Source of the DNA: a virus | Length of the DNA stretch: 24,113 nucleotides | Direction: 5' to 3' (one strand) | IMG/VR virus record: IMGVR_UViG_3300036985_004800 | Coordinates: 1-24,113 of that record | In this document: positions 1 to 4,830 of the stretch, in pieces | How the letters are laid out: the number at the start of each line of letters is the position of its first letter | Position numbering within the stretch: position 1 is the first letter of the stretch | Made by a program: the position numbers and the translations under genes | Notes under the pieces: generated by a model | What the model was told of the DNA's origin: nothing | Databases searched by the model: none | What the model saw: the letters and a program-made list of their open reading frames with translations, nothing else

Positions 1-132
1 TCGAGGATACATCAATCCCCGGATAGTTTGGCATGCCCTATCAACATGGGTGTATTGAAGGGAGGTTTAGACGCTCACGCATCCACTCCCCTTGTACGGA
101 GGGCACCAGACCCCCGCCGGTTAAACATGCTG

Positions 133-219
133 TCAGTTTGAATAGTATTCGGACCATTCAAACCTATGATAACGGCGCACGGTTACAGCTTCACCGTGCG
201 CCCAGATTAAAAGTAACAT
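133..219 (-). CDS. Possible 28-residue small protein
   Basis: A short leftward ORF begins MLLLIWAHGEAV and ends in an aromatic, charged tail (RYHRFEWSEYYSN). An AAGGAG Shine-Dalgarno sequence lies 9 nt upstream of its ATG (229-234). That and the non-random composition are the only support. Against it, the ORF contains two perfect inverted repeats: an 8-bp stem 136-143/156-163 and a 10-bp stem 174-183/193-202. The stretch could instead be a structured untranslated region or the end of an RNA. A terminator-like hairpin at 290-315 would separate it from the gene cluster upstream. No family is recognised. Nothing else is seen in bases 1-132. Confidence 0.25.
   Translation of the reverse strand: MLLLIWAHGEAVTVRRYHRFEWSEYYSN
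174..202. repeat. Perfect 10-bp inverted repeat (hairpin)
   Basis: GGCGCACGGT (174-183) and ACCGTGCGCC (193-202) are exact reverse complements around a 9-base loop. No T-run follows on either strand, so it is not a standard intrinsic terminator. A second stem, GTTTGAAT/ATTCAAAC, lies at 136-143/156-163. Confidence 0.6.
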
Positions 220-289
220 CCGATTCAACTCCTTCCATACTTTGCTCCTGCCCAGTATGACCGCCGGGCGCGGTGTTGATTGAGGAAAG

Positions 290-315
290 GGTGGCGCCCT
301 CGCTGTGGCGCCACC
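290..315 (-). terminator. Terminator-like hairpin for the left small-gene cluster
   Basis: GGTGGCGCC (290-298) and GGCGCCACC (307-315) form a 9-bp GC-rich stem with an 8-base loop. On the minus strand it is followed by CTTTCCTC, a weak pyrimidine-rich tail. It lies 45 bases beyond the frameshifted stop of the DUF6948-like gene, where the leftward transcript would be expected to end. Confidence 0.45.
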
Positions 316-360
316 GTCACCGCCATCGGCGGGCAGGTCGAGGGGGCCGGCACCTGTGGG

Positions 361-641
361 CTACGCGGCAGGCCGCTCCAGCCCCTTCGGGTTGAGGCCG
401 GTCCACCGGTACTCCGGGGCCCACTGGTCAATCTCTGGGCGCCGACCGGGGGGACGCGGAGCGGACAGACCCGCGAGCCGGGACCGGGACCGAAGGAGGC
501 GATGCCCTCGACTGCTGCTGCCTTCGTCCAGTAGTGGATTTTGCGGCTGGACGCGAGGGCCCAGCTCTTGGCCGAGTGGGCAATAAGGGTGCCGACGAAG
601 ACGCCGGCCATGTTGTCGCGGATGATGACGAAACGGTCCAT
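361..641 (-). CDS. DUF6948-like small phage protein with apparent -1 frameshift
   Basis: The ATG at 641 is preceded by AAGAAGG with 5-nt spacing. The N-terminus (VIIR, then AGVFVGTL, then RKIHYWTKAAAVEGIA) matches my recollection of the DUF6948 family of about 95-residue phage proteins: a beta-rich Arg/Ala-Gly-Val start and a Trp-Ala-Ala core. The family has no known function. In the ATG frame the reading stays open to 225, but after about residue 63 the sequence becomes Arg/Pro/Ser/Gly-rich and looks non-coding. One base back, the frame reads PEIDQWAPEYRWTGLNPKG and stops at 361, giving a 93-residue product of normal family length. The two frames meet at a run of six C on the coding strand (448-453) that fits the -1 slippery form C CCC CCG. 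Programmed slippage, a real mutation and a sequencing error all fit. It follows the 77-residue gene by 76 bases. Confidence 0.55.
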
Positions 642-717
642 TAGGACCTTCTTGGGTGAGCCCCGGGCCTCTCGACCCGGGTCGGTGGGGGACTGGCCAG
701 CCCCGGGCGCTGGTGGG

Positions 718-951
718 TCAGTCGGCGACCGGCGGCCACACGAGGCCCTCACCGCCAGCATCGGCCGGCAGGAAGTCCTCGACGCGGGGCTCGGGCCAGT
801 CCGCAAGCCGCGTGTCGGGGTTCGACTGCTCCGCCTGCCACGCGGCGGTGGCGTCCTCGGTGGCAGAGTAGGCAGCGGCCCACTCCTCGGCGGTGGGGAG
901 GCGCGGCAGGACGGACTCATATGGGTAGGCGACATCGGGGAAAAGAGACAT
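718..951 (-). CDS. Acidic 77-residue protein, unknown
   Basis: The leftward ORF starts MSLFPDVAYPYESVLPRLPT and ends in VWPPVAD. GGAG sits 5 nt before the ATG. The protein is acidic and rich in Ala, Glu and Trp; the middle stretch TAEEWAAAYSATEDATAAWQ looks helical. It has no membrane segment or Cys pair. Its composition is unlike that of the overlapping frames, which are Arg/Pro-rich shadows. It sits between the basic 75-residue gene and the DUF6948-like gene, all leftward, and probably shares a transcript with them. No family is recognised and no function is offered. Confidence 0.65.
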   Translation of the reverse strand: MSLFPDVAYPYESVLPRLPTAEEWAAAYSATEDATAAWQAEQSNPDTRLADWPEPRVEDFLPADAGGEGLVWPPVAD

Positions 952-1035
952 GGTAGCTCCGGGTGGTGGGCGGTTGATCGAATCCCCTGTTCCCCGGGGC
1001 TCGGGGCCGCGCGACCGGCGCGGCTCGGGAGGGCG

Positions 1036-1263
1036 TCAGGCGGCGAGCAGGGCCTCCATGGCCCGGAGCGTGGTCAGCGGGCCGTGGCGGCCGCTGAAGG
1101 CGACGAGGCCGATGGGGGCCCACTGGCCCGCAGCGTCGAAGAGGCTGGCGTAGGGGCCGGCGGCGCGGGCCGCCACGGGGTGCGAGGGGCCGGCGGCGCG
1201 AACCCGGGCGAGGGTGCGGAGGGCGCGACGGGTGCGGGTGCGAAGGGATGCGGGAAGGGCCAT
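1036..1263 (-). CDS. Basic Ala/Arg-rich 75-residue protein, unknown
   Basis: I start the gene at the ATG at 1263 because GGAG lies 7 nt upstream. A longer reading from 1485 would overlap the 41-residue gene in another frame and begins with low-quality sequence. The N-terminal third (MALPASLRTRTRRALRTLAR) is a strongly basic amphipathic stretch. The C-terminal half (GPYASLFDAAGQWAPIGLVA) is more hydrophobic, but too short and polar to be a clear membrane anchor. It lies 84 bases upstream of the 77-residue gene on the same strand. A nucleic-acid-binding role is conceivable from charge alone but is not shown. Confidence 0.5.
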   Translation of the reverse strand: MALPASLRTRTRRALRTLARVRAAGPSHPVAARAAGPYASLFDAAGQWAPIGLVAFSGRHGPLTTLRAMEALLAA

Positions 1264-1332
1264 GGCAGACTCCAGAGAGAGGCGGTGAATGTGGGCCCCG
1301 CGGCTGCGGGCGCGATGTGAAACTTTGGGAGG

Positions 1333-1346
1333 AACCCAGGTTAACC
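1333..1346. repeat. AACCCAGGTT(C/A)AACC dispersed element, copy 1
   Basis: AACCCAGGTTAACC lies just past the end of the 41-residue gene. Close copies occur at 1964-1978 and 5686-5700 (both AACCCAGGTTCAACC), and a degenerate copy (AACCCAGGTTCTACC) lies inside the coding region at 5024-5038. The core is a dyad, GGTT-AACC, as expected of an operator or other protein-binding site. Confidence 0.5.
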
Positions 1347-1352
1347 CCGAGT

Positions 1353-1478
1353 TTAACGGGGATTGCACGGGGTCGAAAGCTGCCCGACCCGGGAGCGCCC
1401 GCACTCGGGGCACACGAAGTAGAGGCCGCCCCAGGCGTTGACCCGGGCGACGTAGTTGCAGTAGCGAACCTTGGGCAT
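1353..1478 (-). CDS. 41-residue Cys-rich (zinc-ribbon-like) protein
   Basis: This very small leftward ORF starts MPKVRYCNYVARVNAWGGLY and carries Cys at positions 7, 23, 26 and 38, the middle pair as CPEC followed by Gly. The spacing suggests a single zinc-binding knuckle or a minimal zinc ribbon. The start at 1478 is chosen because the reading from 1580 adds sequence with no Shine-Dalgarno site and no Cys. The site before 1478 is weak (GAG about 8 nt upstream). It appears to be the first gene of the leftward small-gene group. The 3' end lies near an AACCCAGGTTAACC element at 1333-1346. It could be an RNA- or protein-binding adaptor, but its function is unknown. Confidence 0.5.
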   Translation of the reverse strand: MPKVRYCNYVARVNAWGGLYFVCPECGRSRVGQLSTPCNPR

Positions 1479-1625
1479 GATGCATCTCGAATGAAGGACG
1501 TTGAAAGCCGCTGAAGGATACAGAACTTGAACTGAAAACTTGGGCCCCAACGCGGGAGAACGCCTGAGTTTAGGGTTCAATCACACGCGCCGAACCTATG
1601 AAGCGTACGAAAAGAGGGTGCAAAA

Positions 1626-1675
1626 AAACTTATTTTTGCGGATAGGGTAGAGGTGCTTTACTGCACGCGCACACT
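1626..1675 (+). repeat. 50-bp promoter-like direct repeat, copy 1
   Basis: This element matches a second copy exactly 130 bp downstream (1756-1805) over AAACTTATTTTTG, TAGGGTAGAG, GC, TACTGCACGC and CACA. On the plus strand it contains an AT-rich upstream block, a possible -35 (TTTTTG, 18-bp spacer) and a possible -10 (TTTACT). Both copies are followed by TCAGACCCTG and GAACCCGGGC segments, so the duplication is larger than the core. There is no rightward gene downstream before 4925, so any transcript would be non-coding or a primer. Confidence 0.5.
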
Positions 1676-1755
1676 ACGAACCCCGGGGCCCTCAGACCCT
1701 GCCCCGCCCCGGCCTGAACCCGGGCTTATGTAGCGCCCTACCCCACCTTGATAAT

Positions 1756-1805
1756 AAACTTATTTTTGGTCTTAGGGTAGAGACGCTATACTGCACGCAC
1801 ACAAT
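1756..1805 (+). repeat. 50-bp promoter-like direct repeat, copy 2
   Basis: This is the second copy of the element at 1626-1675. Here the -10-like hexamer is TATACT, which is closer to consensus. The conserved block TTAGGGTAG also recurs at 4731-4739, just upstream of the regulator gene, suggesting a shared binding protein or promoter class. Confidence 0.5.
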
Positions 1806-1863
1806 GGCGCGCACTCCCTCCCTCACCCTCGAACCCGGGCGCCTTCAGACCCTGAACACCTGT

Positions 1864-1935
1864 TTAGTGTAGGAGTTTAGACTGTGCGCTGCATAGACCA
1901 CTTACACTACATATAAAATATATTATTTTTTAACA
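1864..1935. other. AT-rich tract with flanking inverted repeat; possible unwinding element
   Basis: Within GC-rich DNA, 1908-1933 is almost pure A/T (ACATATAAAATATATTATTT and a T-run). It is preceded by TAGTGTA and, about 30 bases later, its complement TACACTA. Together with the neighbouring repeats this is the local duplex-melting profile expected of a replication origin. No DnaA box consensus is seen. Confidence 0.35.
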
Positions 1936-1963
1936 TCTGTTTTCTCATTCTCAATATCGCGAA

Positions 1964-1978
1964 AACCCAGGTTCAACC
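1964..1978. repeat. AACCCAGGTTCAACC element, copy 2
   Basis: Here the dyad is longest: CAGGTT-C-AACCTG is a perfect 6+1+6 palindrome. It sits about 60 bp upstream of the first sigma-54-type promoter, where an operator or activator site could act. Confidence 0.55.
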
Positions 1979-2017
1979 TGCCTTTTGGAGCAAGTTGACA
2001 CGTCAAGGCTTTTGCTG

Positions 2018-2031
2018 CAAGTGCAGCATTT
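2018..2031. repeat. CAAGTGCAGCATTT direct repeat, copy 1
   Basis: An exact 14-base repeat recurs at 2142-2155. GTGCAGCA also occurs at 2124-2131. This copy is part of a dyad, TGCTGC-AAGT-GCAGCA (2013-2028). The copies flank the two sigma-54-type promoters. They may be activator or replication-protein sites. Confidence 0.55.
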
Positions 2032-2039
2032 TCATGCGC

Positions 2040-2056
2040 TGGCACGGCTCTTGCAT
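2040..2056 (+). promoter_or_regulatory. Sigma-54 (RpoN) type promoter 1
   Basis: TGGCACGGCTCTTGCAT matches the -24/-12 consensus TGGCACG-N4-TTGCA exactly, with GG (2041-2042) and GC (2053-2054) separated by the required 10 bases. It reads rightward into 2070-2540, which has no convincing gene. Sigma-54 promoters need an enhancer-binding ATPase; dyads at 1995-2006 (TTGAC-AC-GTCAA) and 2013-2028 lie close upstream. Function depends on the host having RpoN. Confidence 0.6.
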
Positions 2057-2073
2057 ACCCCCCCTTTTCGAGC

Positions 2074-2090
2074 TGGCACGGAACTTGCAT
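2074..2090 (+). promoter_or_regulatory. Sigma-54 (RpoN) type promoter 2
   Basis: TGGCACGGAACTTGCAT is a second consensus -24/-12 site on the same strand, 34 bp after the first. The invariant positions are kept while the four spacer bases differ. That suggests selection on the promoter elements rather than a simple copy. Confidence 0.6.
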
Positions 2091-2141
2091 CCTCTGCTGC
2101 GGCACAGCAAAAACCGTGACGCAGTGCAGCAAAAGGGGTGT

Positions 2142-2155
2142 CAAGTGCAGCATTT
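2142..2155. repeat. CAAGTGCAGCATTT direct repeat, copy 2
   Basis: This is the second exact copy of the 14-mer at 2018-2031. It overlaps a TGTCAAG motif and is followed by TGTCAAGAGATTGT (2155-2168), which resembles the tandem repeats at 2519-2560. Confidence 0.55.
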
Positions 2156-2265
2156 GTCAAGAGATTGTAAAAAGCGGTGTGACAAAATGTCGCGGTTCGA
2201 GTGCGTGTCCGAAAATTGGGACGCAGCGGGGGCCGATTCCTCGCATTTTGTACGACTGAGCACTG

Positions 2266-2321
2266 TTCATTCTCAAAATGGGGGCGTTCTCAAGACGGCG
2301 GCGGCCCATTTTGAGAATGAA
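2266..2321. repeat. 17-bp perfect inverted repeat
   Basis: TTCATTCTCAAAATGGG (2266-2282) pairs exactly with CCCATTTTGAGAATGAA (2305-2321) around a 22-base loop. In RNA it would be a stable stem. It lies about 200 bases downstream of the sigma-54-type promoters. Confidence 0.75.
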
Positions 2322-2338
2322 AACGACCGCCCCAAAAC

Positions 2339-2358
2339 GGGGGTTGAACCCCCCTTTT
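2339..2358 (+). terminator. Short GGGGG/CCCCC hairpin with T4 tail
   Basis: GGGGG (2339-2343), loop TTGAA, CCCCC and then CTTTT (to 2358) form a compact terminator-like structure on the plus strand. It would end a transcript of roughly 260-290 bases from the sigma-54-type promoters. Confidence 0.35.
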
Positions 2359-2382
2359 CGGCGTGTAAAAAGATTGTCAACC

Positions 2383-2400
2383 GGTCAGGGCCACCTGACC
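2383..2400. repeat. 7-bp hairpin GGTCAGG/CCTGACC
   Basis: GGTCAGG (2383-2389) and CCTGACC (2394-2400) are exact complements around GCCA, followed by TTCTCATTTT. It is one of four hairpins in series in this gene-free region. Confidence 0.5.
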
Positions 2401-2407
2401 TTCTCAT

Positions 2408-2463
2408 TTTGAGGTCAAAGTAGTCTCAAAAGGGGGGCATCTTGAGACTACTTTGAGGTCAAA
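2408..2463. repeat. 15-bp perfect inverted repeat flanked by TTTGAGGTCAAA direct repeats
   Basis: TCAAAGTAGTCTCAA (2415-2429) pairs exactly with TTGAGACTACTTTGA (2442-2456) around a 12-base loop. Each outer end overlaps a copy of TTTGAGGTCAAA (2408-2419 and 2452-2463), itself a dyad (TTTGA-GG-TCAAA). The nested design looks like paired protein-binding sites able to extrude a cruciform, as in some origins and operators. Confidence 0.7.
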
Positions 2464-2474
2464 CGAGGCACGGC

Positions 2475-2507
2475 AAAAGGGCCCACCCCATAAGAGGCGG
2501 ACCCTTT
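2475..2507 (-). terminator. Terminator-like hairpin after the 190-residue gene
   Basis: AAAGGG (2476-2481) and CCCTTT (2502-2507) close an imperfect GC-rich stem. On the minus strand it is followed by TTTTGCC. It lies about 35 bases past the stop of the leftward 190-residue gene. It may also block rightward transcription from the sigma-54-type promoters. Confidence 0.45.
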
Positions 2508-2518
2508 CAAGACCCGGA

Positions 2519-2560
2519 TGTCAAGAGAATGTCAGGGATATGTCAAGAAAAGGTCAGGGG
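2519..2560. repeat. Imperfect 20-base tandem repeat TGTCAAGA..GTCAGGG
   Basis: TGTCAAGAGAATGTCAGGGA (2519-2538) and TGTCAAGAAAAGGTCAGGGG (2541-2560) match at 17 of 20 positions with a 22-base period, about two helical turns. A related TGTCAAGAGATTGT is at 2155-2168. The second copy overlaps the last codons of the leftward gene. Confidence 0.5.
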
Positions 2561-3115
2561 CTCGCCCTTAATCGGGATGATGCGCCCGTAGTACAGGATA
2601 CCTACTTCCGTTGAATACTCGATCGGGTGCGGTATTATGGGGTGTGCGACCGGAGGGAGCGGAAGCAGCGCGGGCCCCTCACCCGCGTAGTCTCCCCGGC
2701 GCGCATATTCGTTAGCGCGCTTGACATCGTTGTAAACCTGAACCTCCGGGGCCCGGACGGCGGGCGCACCCTTCCCACGCTTCCCATAATCGGGCTCAAC
2801 CACGGGGCGCACCGGGGCCCGAACCACGGTCAAGCTCGGAGCGCGGTAATGAGCCGCCGCATTTGCCGTGGGGGCAGGGCCCCGATCGTCGTATCTCTCC
2901 GCGCCCTCCGCGTTGAACGCGGTGCGCCCTGACCCGTCGCGCCGCTTTATTTTAGAGGCGGAACCCACGTACTCCGCGCTGGGAAGACGGCCCCCGCCGG
3001 ACCCGTTACCGTGCGAGCGATTCTGTTTGGACGCACTTATGTCGCCCTTGATACCGCGAACCATGTTGCGCTTAGCATTAGCCCGTTTCTTGCGTAGCTT
3101 TTGTGATTCAGTCAT
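2543..3115 (-). CDS. Basic 190-residue protein, unknown
   Basis: GAGGTG precedes the ATG by 4 nt, supporting the start at 3115. Residues 1-35 are very basic and polar (SQKLRKKRANAKRNMVRG), residues 36-75 are Gly/Ser-rich and look disordered, the middle is rich in Ala, Pro and Arg, and the C-terminus is more ordered and hydrophobic (YSTEVGILYYGRIIPIKGEP). There is no Cys cluster or membrane segment. A nucleic-acid or virion-associated role is possible from charge, but no family is recognised. A perfect 20-bp hairpin occupies the leader directly upstream of the ribosome-binding site, so translation or mRNA stability may be controlled there. A terminator-like hairpin follows the stop. Confidence 0.7.
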   Translation of the reverse strand: MTESQKLRKKRANAKRNMVRGIKGDISASKQNRSHGNGSGGGRLPSAEYVGSASKIKRRDGSGRTAFNAEGAERYDDRGPAPTANAAAHYRAPSLTVVRAPVRPVVEPDYGKRGKGAPAVRAPEVQVYNDVKRANEYARRGDYAGEGPALLPLPPVAHPIIPHPIEYSTEVGILYYGRIIPIKGEPLTFS

Positions 3116-3124
3116 GTTTCACCT

Positions 3125-3174
3125 CGTTCTGTAGCCGCTTCGGATAGGTTAGTGTCCGAAGCGGCTACAGAACG
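3125..3174. promoter_or_regulatory. Perfect 20-bp inverted repeat in the leader of the 190-residue gene
   Basis: The arms 3125-3144 (starting CGTTCTGTAGCC) and 3155-3174 are exact reverse complements over 20 bp, with the 10-base loop TAGGTTAGTG. The stem ends where the GAGGTG ribosome-binding site of the leftward gene begins. In the mRNA it would be a very stable 5' hairpin touching the ribosome-binding site. It could be a translational operator, an mRNA stabiliser, a processing site or a cruciform protein-binding site. Confidence 0.75.
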
Positions 3175-3414
3175 GGCGGGTAAGGCACCGGGTTAATCCG
3201 ACATTAGAGCCTAAGCGTTTACGCTTAAACCCTTGTGTCAGGTATGACCCTTGCGTTTACCCGCCTATTCTGACTTGACGGTATGTAGACATTAAGGGAG
3301 GGCCTATTACAGCTTACAGGGTCGCTCTGGTAGCTACGTCGCATTGTTTGATGCGCTACGATTGCGTAGACTCGTCAGGGTTACTCACATTCCCCGACTA
3401 TCTACGGACACCCT

Positions 3415-3446
3415 ACCCGCGTTTGGAATCGCGCGGGTCCGTTTTT
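3415..3446 (+). terminator. Intrinsic terminator-like hairpin with T5
   Basis: ACCCGCG (3415-3421) and CGCGGGT (3432-3438) form a 7-bp stem with a 10-base loop. CCG and TTTTT (3442-3446) follow on the plus strand. It would end a rightward transcript inside the gene-free stretch, antisense to the flanking leftward genes. Confidence 0.45.
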
Positions 3447-3666
3447 GATCACCGGTCTACCCGGCATCCTCCCTTGTCATCCGTCTGATAGCCGTAGCTC
3501 CACAGGCTCCAGGGTTCCACGTTTGAACCCGTTGCAAGCGGTACACTATCGACTGTTTGTCAGAGTACGCAACCACGGGTTAGCGTTGGATCGAACGGGC
3601 GGCCCACAAGGGACCGAACCGGCAACGCGCTAACGGGGGTTGTACGTGTTTGTCAGACCGGTAGGG

Positions 3667-3723
3667 GCATGGATTATTTCTAATCCATGCACCAACGGGT
3701 CTACCCGCCAAAGGGGCGGGTAG
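3667..3723 (-). other. Two adjacent perfect hairpins after the 209-residue gene
   Basis: A 9-bp stem CTACCCGCC/GGCGGGTAG (3701-3709/3715-3723) and a 10-bp stem GCATGGATTA/TAATCCATGC (3667-3676/3681-3690) lie 18 to 74 bases past the stop of the leftward gene. On that strand the second has a GAAA loop (GNRA class). Neither has a T-run, so they suit 3'-end stabilisation, RNA processing or the start of a structured RNA better than plain termination. Confidence 0.5.
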
Positions 3724-3740
3724 CCGGGTTGAAGGTGGGG

Positions 3741-4370
3741 TTACTCCCGGGCCTTGACGGGGGTGCGGTAGCCCGTCACCTTGCTCACATTCTCATTCAG
3801 AGCAGCGCCGTCCGCGGCCGTCGCAGCGCGACCGTGGGCGAGACGCCCGATCATATACGCAGCAGCGCCCCCACCGGCTGTGCCGATGTCGTTGTACTTC
3901 GCTGCAGCCTTAGCTCCCGCGTCGCCAGCCTTGGACATCGAAGCAGCGGCAGCGCCGCGCTTCTCCGCGTCCTTCGTTCCGGCCTCGCGGGCCGTGTCGG
4001 GCGCCTTGTCGAGACCCGCCAGGACGCGGAAGAAAGAGCCGATGTCCTGGGGCACGTTCTTACCCACGGTGTCGGCGTCCTGACCCGAAGCGGTGGCCAG
4101 GGCCGCCACAAGGGCCTTACGGGCCGTCTTGCGCGCCTTACCGTCGTCGAACGCGTAGTTTACGAGCGCGGCGATGGTCGCGTCCAGCGAGAGGGGGGGG
4201 GGTTCCGTCTTAACCTCGGGGACGGCGTTGTCCGCCACAACGGGGGAGGGGATGGTGGGCAGGGTGTTCGTTTCGGTGAGCAGGGCAGTGTCCTTCGGGT
4301 TGACGGTGCGGGTCTTGACGGTGCGGGTCTTGACGGTGCGGGTCTTCGTTTCGGTCTTCGGGGCGGTCAT
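3741..4370 (-). CDS. Ala-rich 209-residue protein with N-terminal KTRTV repeats, unknown
   Basis: The ATG at 4370 has CGGAG about 9 nt upstream. Residues 1-25 contain three tandem KTRTV units and form a basic low-complexity tail; residues 26-60 are Pro/Thr/Glu-rich and probably disordered. From about 60 to 110 an ordered helical domain is likely (LDATIAALVNYAFDD, KTARKALVAALATASG). The C-terminal half is Ala/Gly-rich helix ending in KVTGYRTPVKARE. There is no transmembrane segment or enzyme motif. The basic tail plus a helical domain could bind nucleic acid, but no family is recognised. A sigma-70-like promoter is proposed at 4448-4476, and two hairpins follow the stop. Confidence 0.7.
   Translation of the reverse strand: MTAPKTETKTRTVKTRTVKTRTVNPKDTALLTETNTLPTIPSPVVADNAVPEVKTEPPPLSLDATIAALVNYAFDDGKARKTARKALVAALATASGQDADTVGKNVPQDIGSFFRVLAGLDKAPDTAREAGTKDAEKRGAAAASMSKAGDAGAKAAAKYNDIGTAGGGAAAYMIGRLAHGRAATAADGAALNENVSKVTGYRTPVKARE
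4301..4345. repeat. Three perfect 15-bp tandem repeats inside a gene
   Basis: TGACGGTGCGGGTCT is repeated three times head to tail. It encodes the KTRTV units on the minus strand. Perfect identity at the DNA level implies recent slippage expansion, so unit number could vary among relatives while keeping frame. Confidence 0.85.
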
Positions 4371-4447
4371 GTTCGTTGCTCCGTTGTACTTGCGGCCCCC
4401 GGTCGGGGAGCGCTTCGGGTTCGGCTTGGTGTTGTGCTTACTCTTTC

Positions 4448-4476
4448 TATGTAGCCCGCTTGACCCGCCCTGGCAA
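4448..4476 (-). promoter_or_regulatory. Sigma-70-like promoter for the 209-residue gene
   Basis: On the minus strand TTGCCA (4471-4476), a 17-base spacer and TACATA (4448-4453) lie about 80 bases upstream of the ATG. The -35 is one mismatch from TTGACA; the -10 is weak. Confidence 0.4.
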
Positions 4477-4530
4477 GCGCCCTACCCCCCCACAACGCTA
4501 CACCCCCACCGCGCCCGAGCGCTCGACCCC

Positions 4531-4556
4531 GCCGAAGTTTTCGATGTTTGTTGAGG
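4531..4556. repeat. GCCGAAGT..TCGATGTTT..GAG dispersed repeat, copy 1
   Basis: GCCGAAGTTTTCGATGTTTG followed by TTGAGG resembles 5923-5949 (GCCGAAGTGCTCGATGTTTC, then GTCGAGC). Here the stem potential of the second copy is mostly lost. It lies 52 bp before the first iteron. Confidence 0.4.
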
Positions 4557-4607
4557 CCCCCCCGGGTTCCCCCCGGCGCGCGAGGGGCCCCTGGCCTACG
4601 CCCCCCC

Positions 4608-4713
4608 TATCGGAGAAATTTGTCTCAAAATCAAGGTTAAACGCCGCTTATCGGAGAAATTTGTCCCAAAACGCAGCTTAAACCCTGCTTTTGCGCCCCT
4701 ATCGGAGAAATTT
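4608..4713. promoter_or_regulatory. Three TATCGGAGAAATTT iterons upstream of the regulator gene
   Basis: Identical 14-mers start at 4608, 4649 and 4700. The first two extend into TGTCTCAAAA/TGTCCCAAAA. Spacings of 41 and 51 bp are close to four and five helical turns, placing all copies on one face of the helix. They lie 118-251 bp upstream of the -10 at 4854, in a stretch without genes. This is an arrangement typical of operator or iteron arrays bound cooperatively. The winged-helix-like protein encoded just downstream is the obvious candidate ligand, by context only. Confidence 0.7.
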
Positions 4714-4830
4714 AGATGGAAACTGGACTTTAGGGTAGTACGCTCCACCACAGAGCATCCCTTGGACCTCCCTGTGAACTCAGCCTTGACCTCATCACCA
4801 AAAAAAGTTGAAGAAGGAGCCCTACGGGAC

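Larger units (their letters stand above)
3175..3740. ncRNA. Gene-free structured stretch; candidate non-coding RNA
   Basis: No ORF here has a ribosome-binding site or protein-like composition, and stops are dense for such GC-rich DNA. The stretch carries many stems: TAAGCG/CGCTTA with loop TTTA (3212-3227), CGCAT/ATGCG (3340-3355), a terminator-like stem (3415-3438), GTTAGCG/CGCTAAC extended by TTG/CAA across a bulge (3579-3634), GCATGGATTA/TAATCCATGC (3667-3690) and CTACCCGCC/GGCGGGTAG (3701-3723). TGTTTGTCAGA is repeated at 3554 and 3648. On the minus strand the 10-bp stem has a GAAA tetraloop, which favours a leftward RNA; the T-run at 3442 favours a rightward one. The strand is therefore undecided. 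No tRNA cloverleaf was found. Confidence 0.35.

Noticed and set aside
33-260. Rightward 75-codon ORF at the window start
   Set aside because: No ribosome-binding site at the right distance, low-quality composition, and it runs across two inverted repeats.
225-935. Long leftward ORF of 236 codons
   Set aside because: Its N-terminal third overlaps the 77-residue gene in another frame and is Arg/Pro-rich without a ribosome-binding site. Only the part from 641 is protein-like, and its tail after about 450 is non-coding in character.
1923-2153. Leftward 76-codon ORF with a partly protein-like C-terminus
   Set aside because: No ribosome-binding site at any start. It would contain both sigma-54-type promoters and the repeats; kept only as a weak alternative to the promoter reading.
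1995-2423. Rightward 142-codon ORF across the sigma-54-type promoters
   Set aside because: It begins upstream of the promoters, and internal ATGs lack Shine-Dalgarno sites. The frame encodes the inverted repeats, so it is probably accidental.
3440-3740. Possible tRNA genes in the structured stretch
   Set aside because: GGTTC-like fragments occur, but no acceptor, anticodon and T arms line up on either strand.
3687-4454. Rightward 255-codon ORF opposite the 209-residue gene
   Set aside because: Antisense shadow: its repeats mirror the 15-bp tandem repeats and it has no ribosome-binding site.
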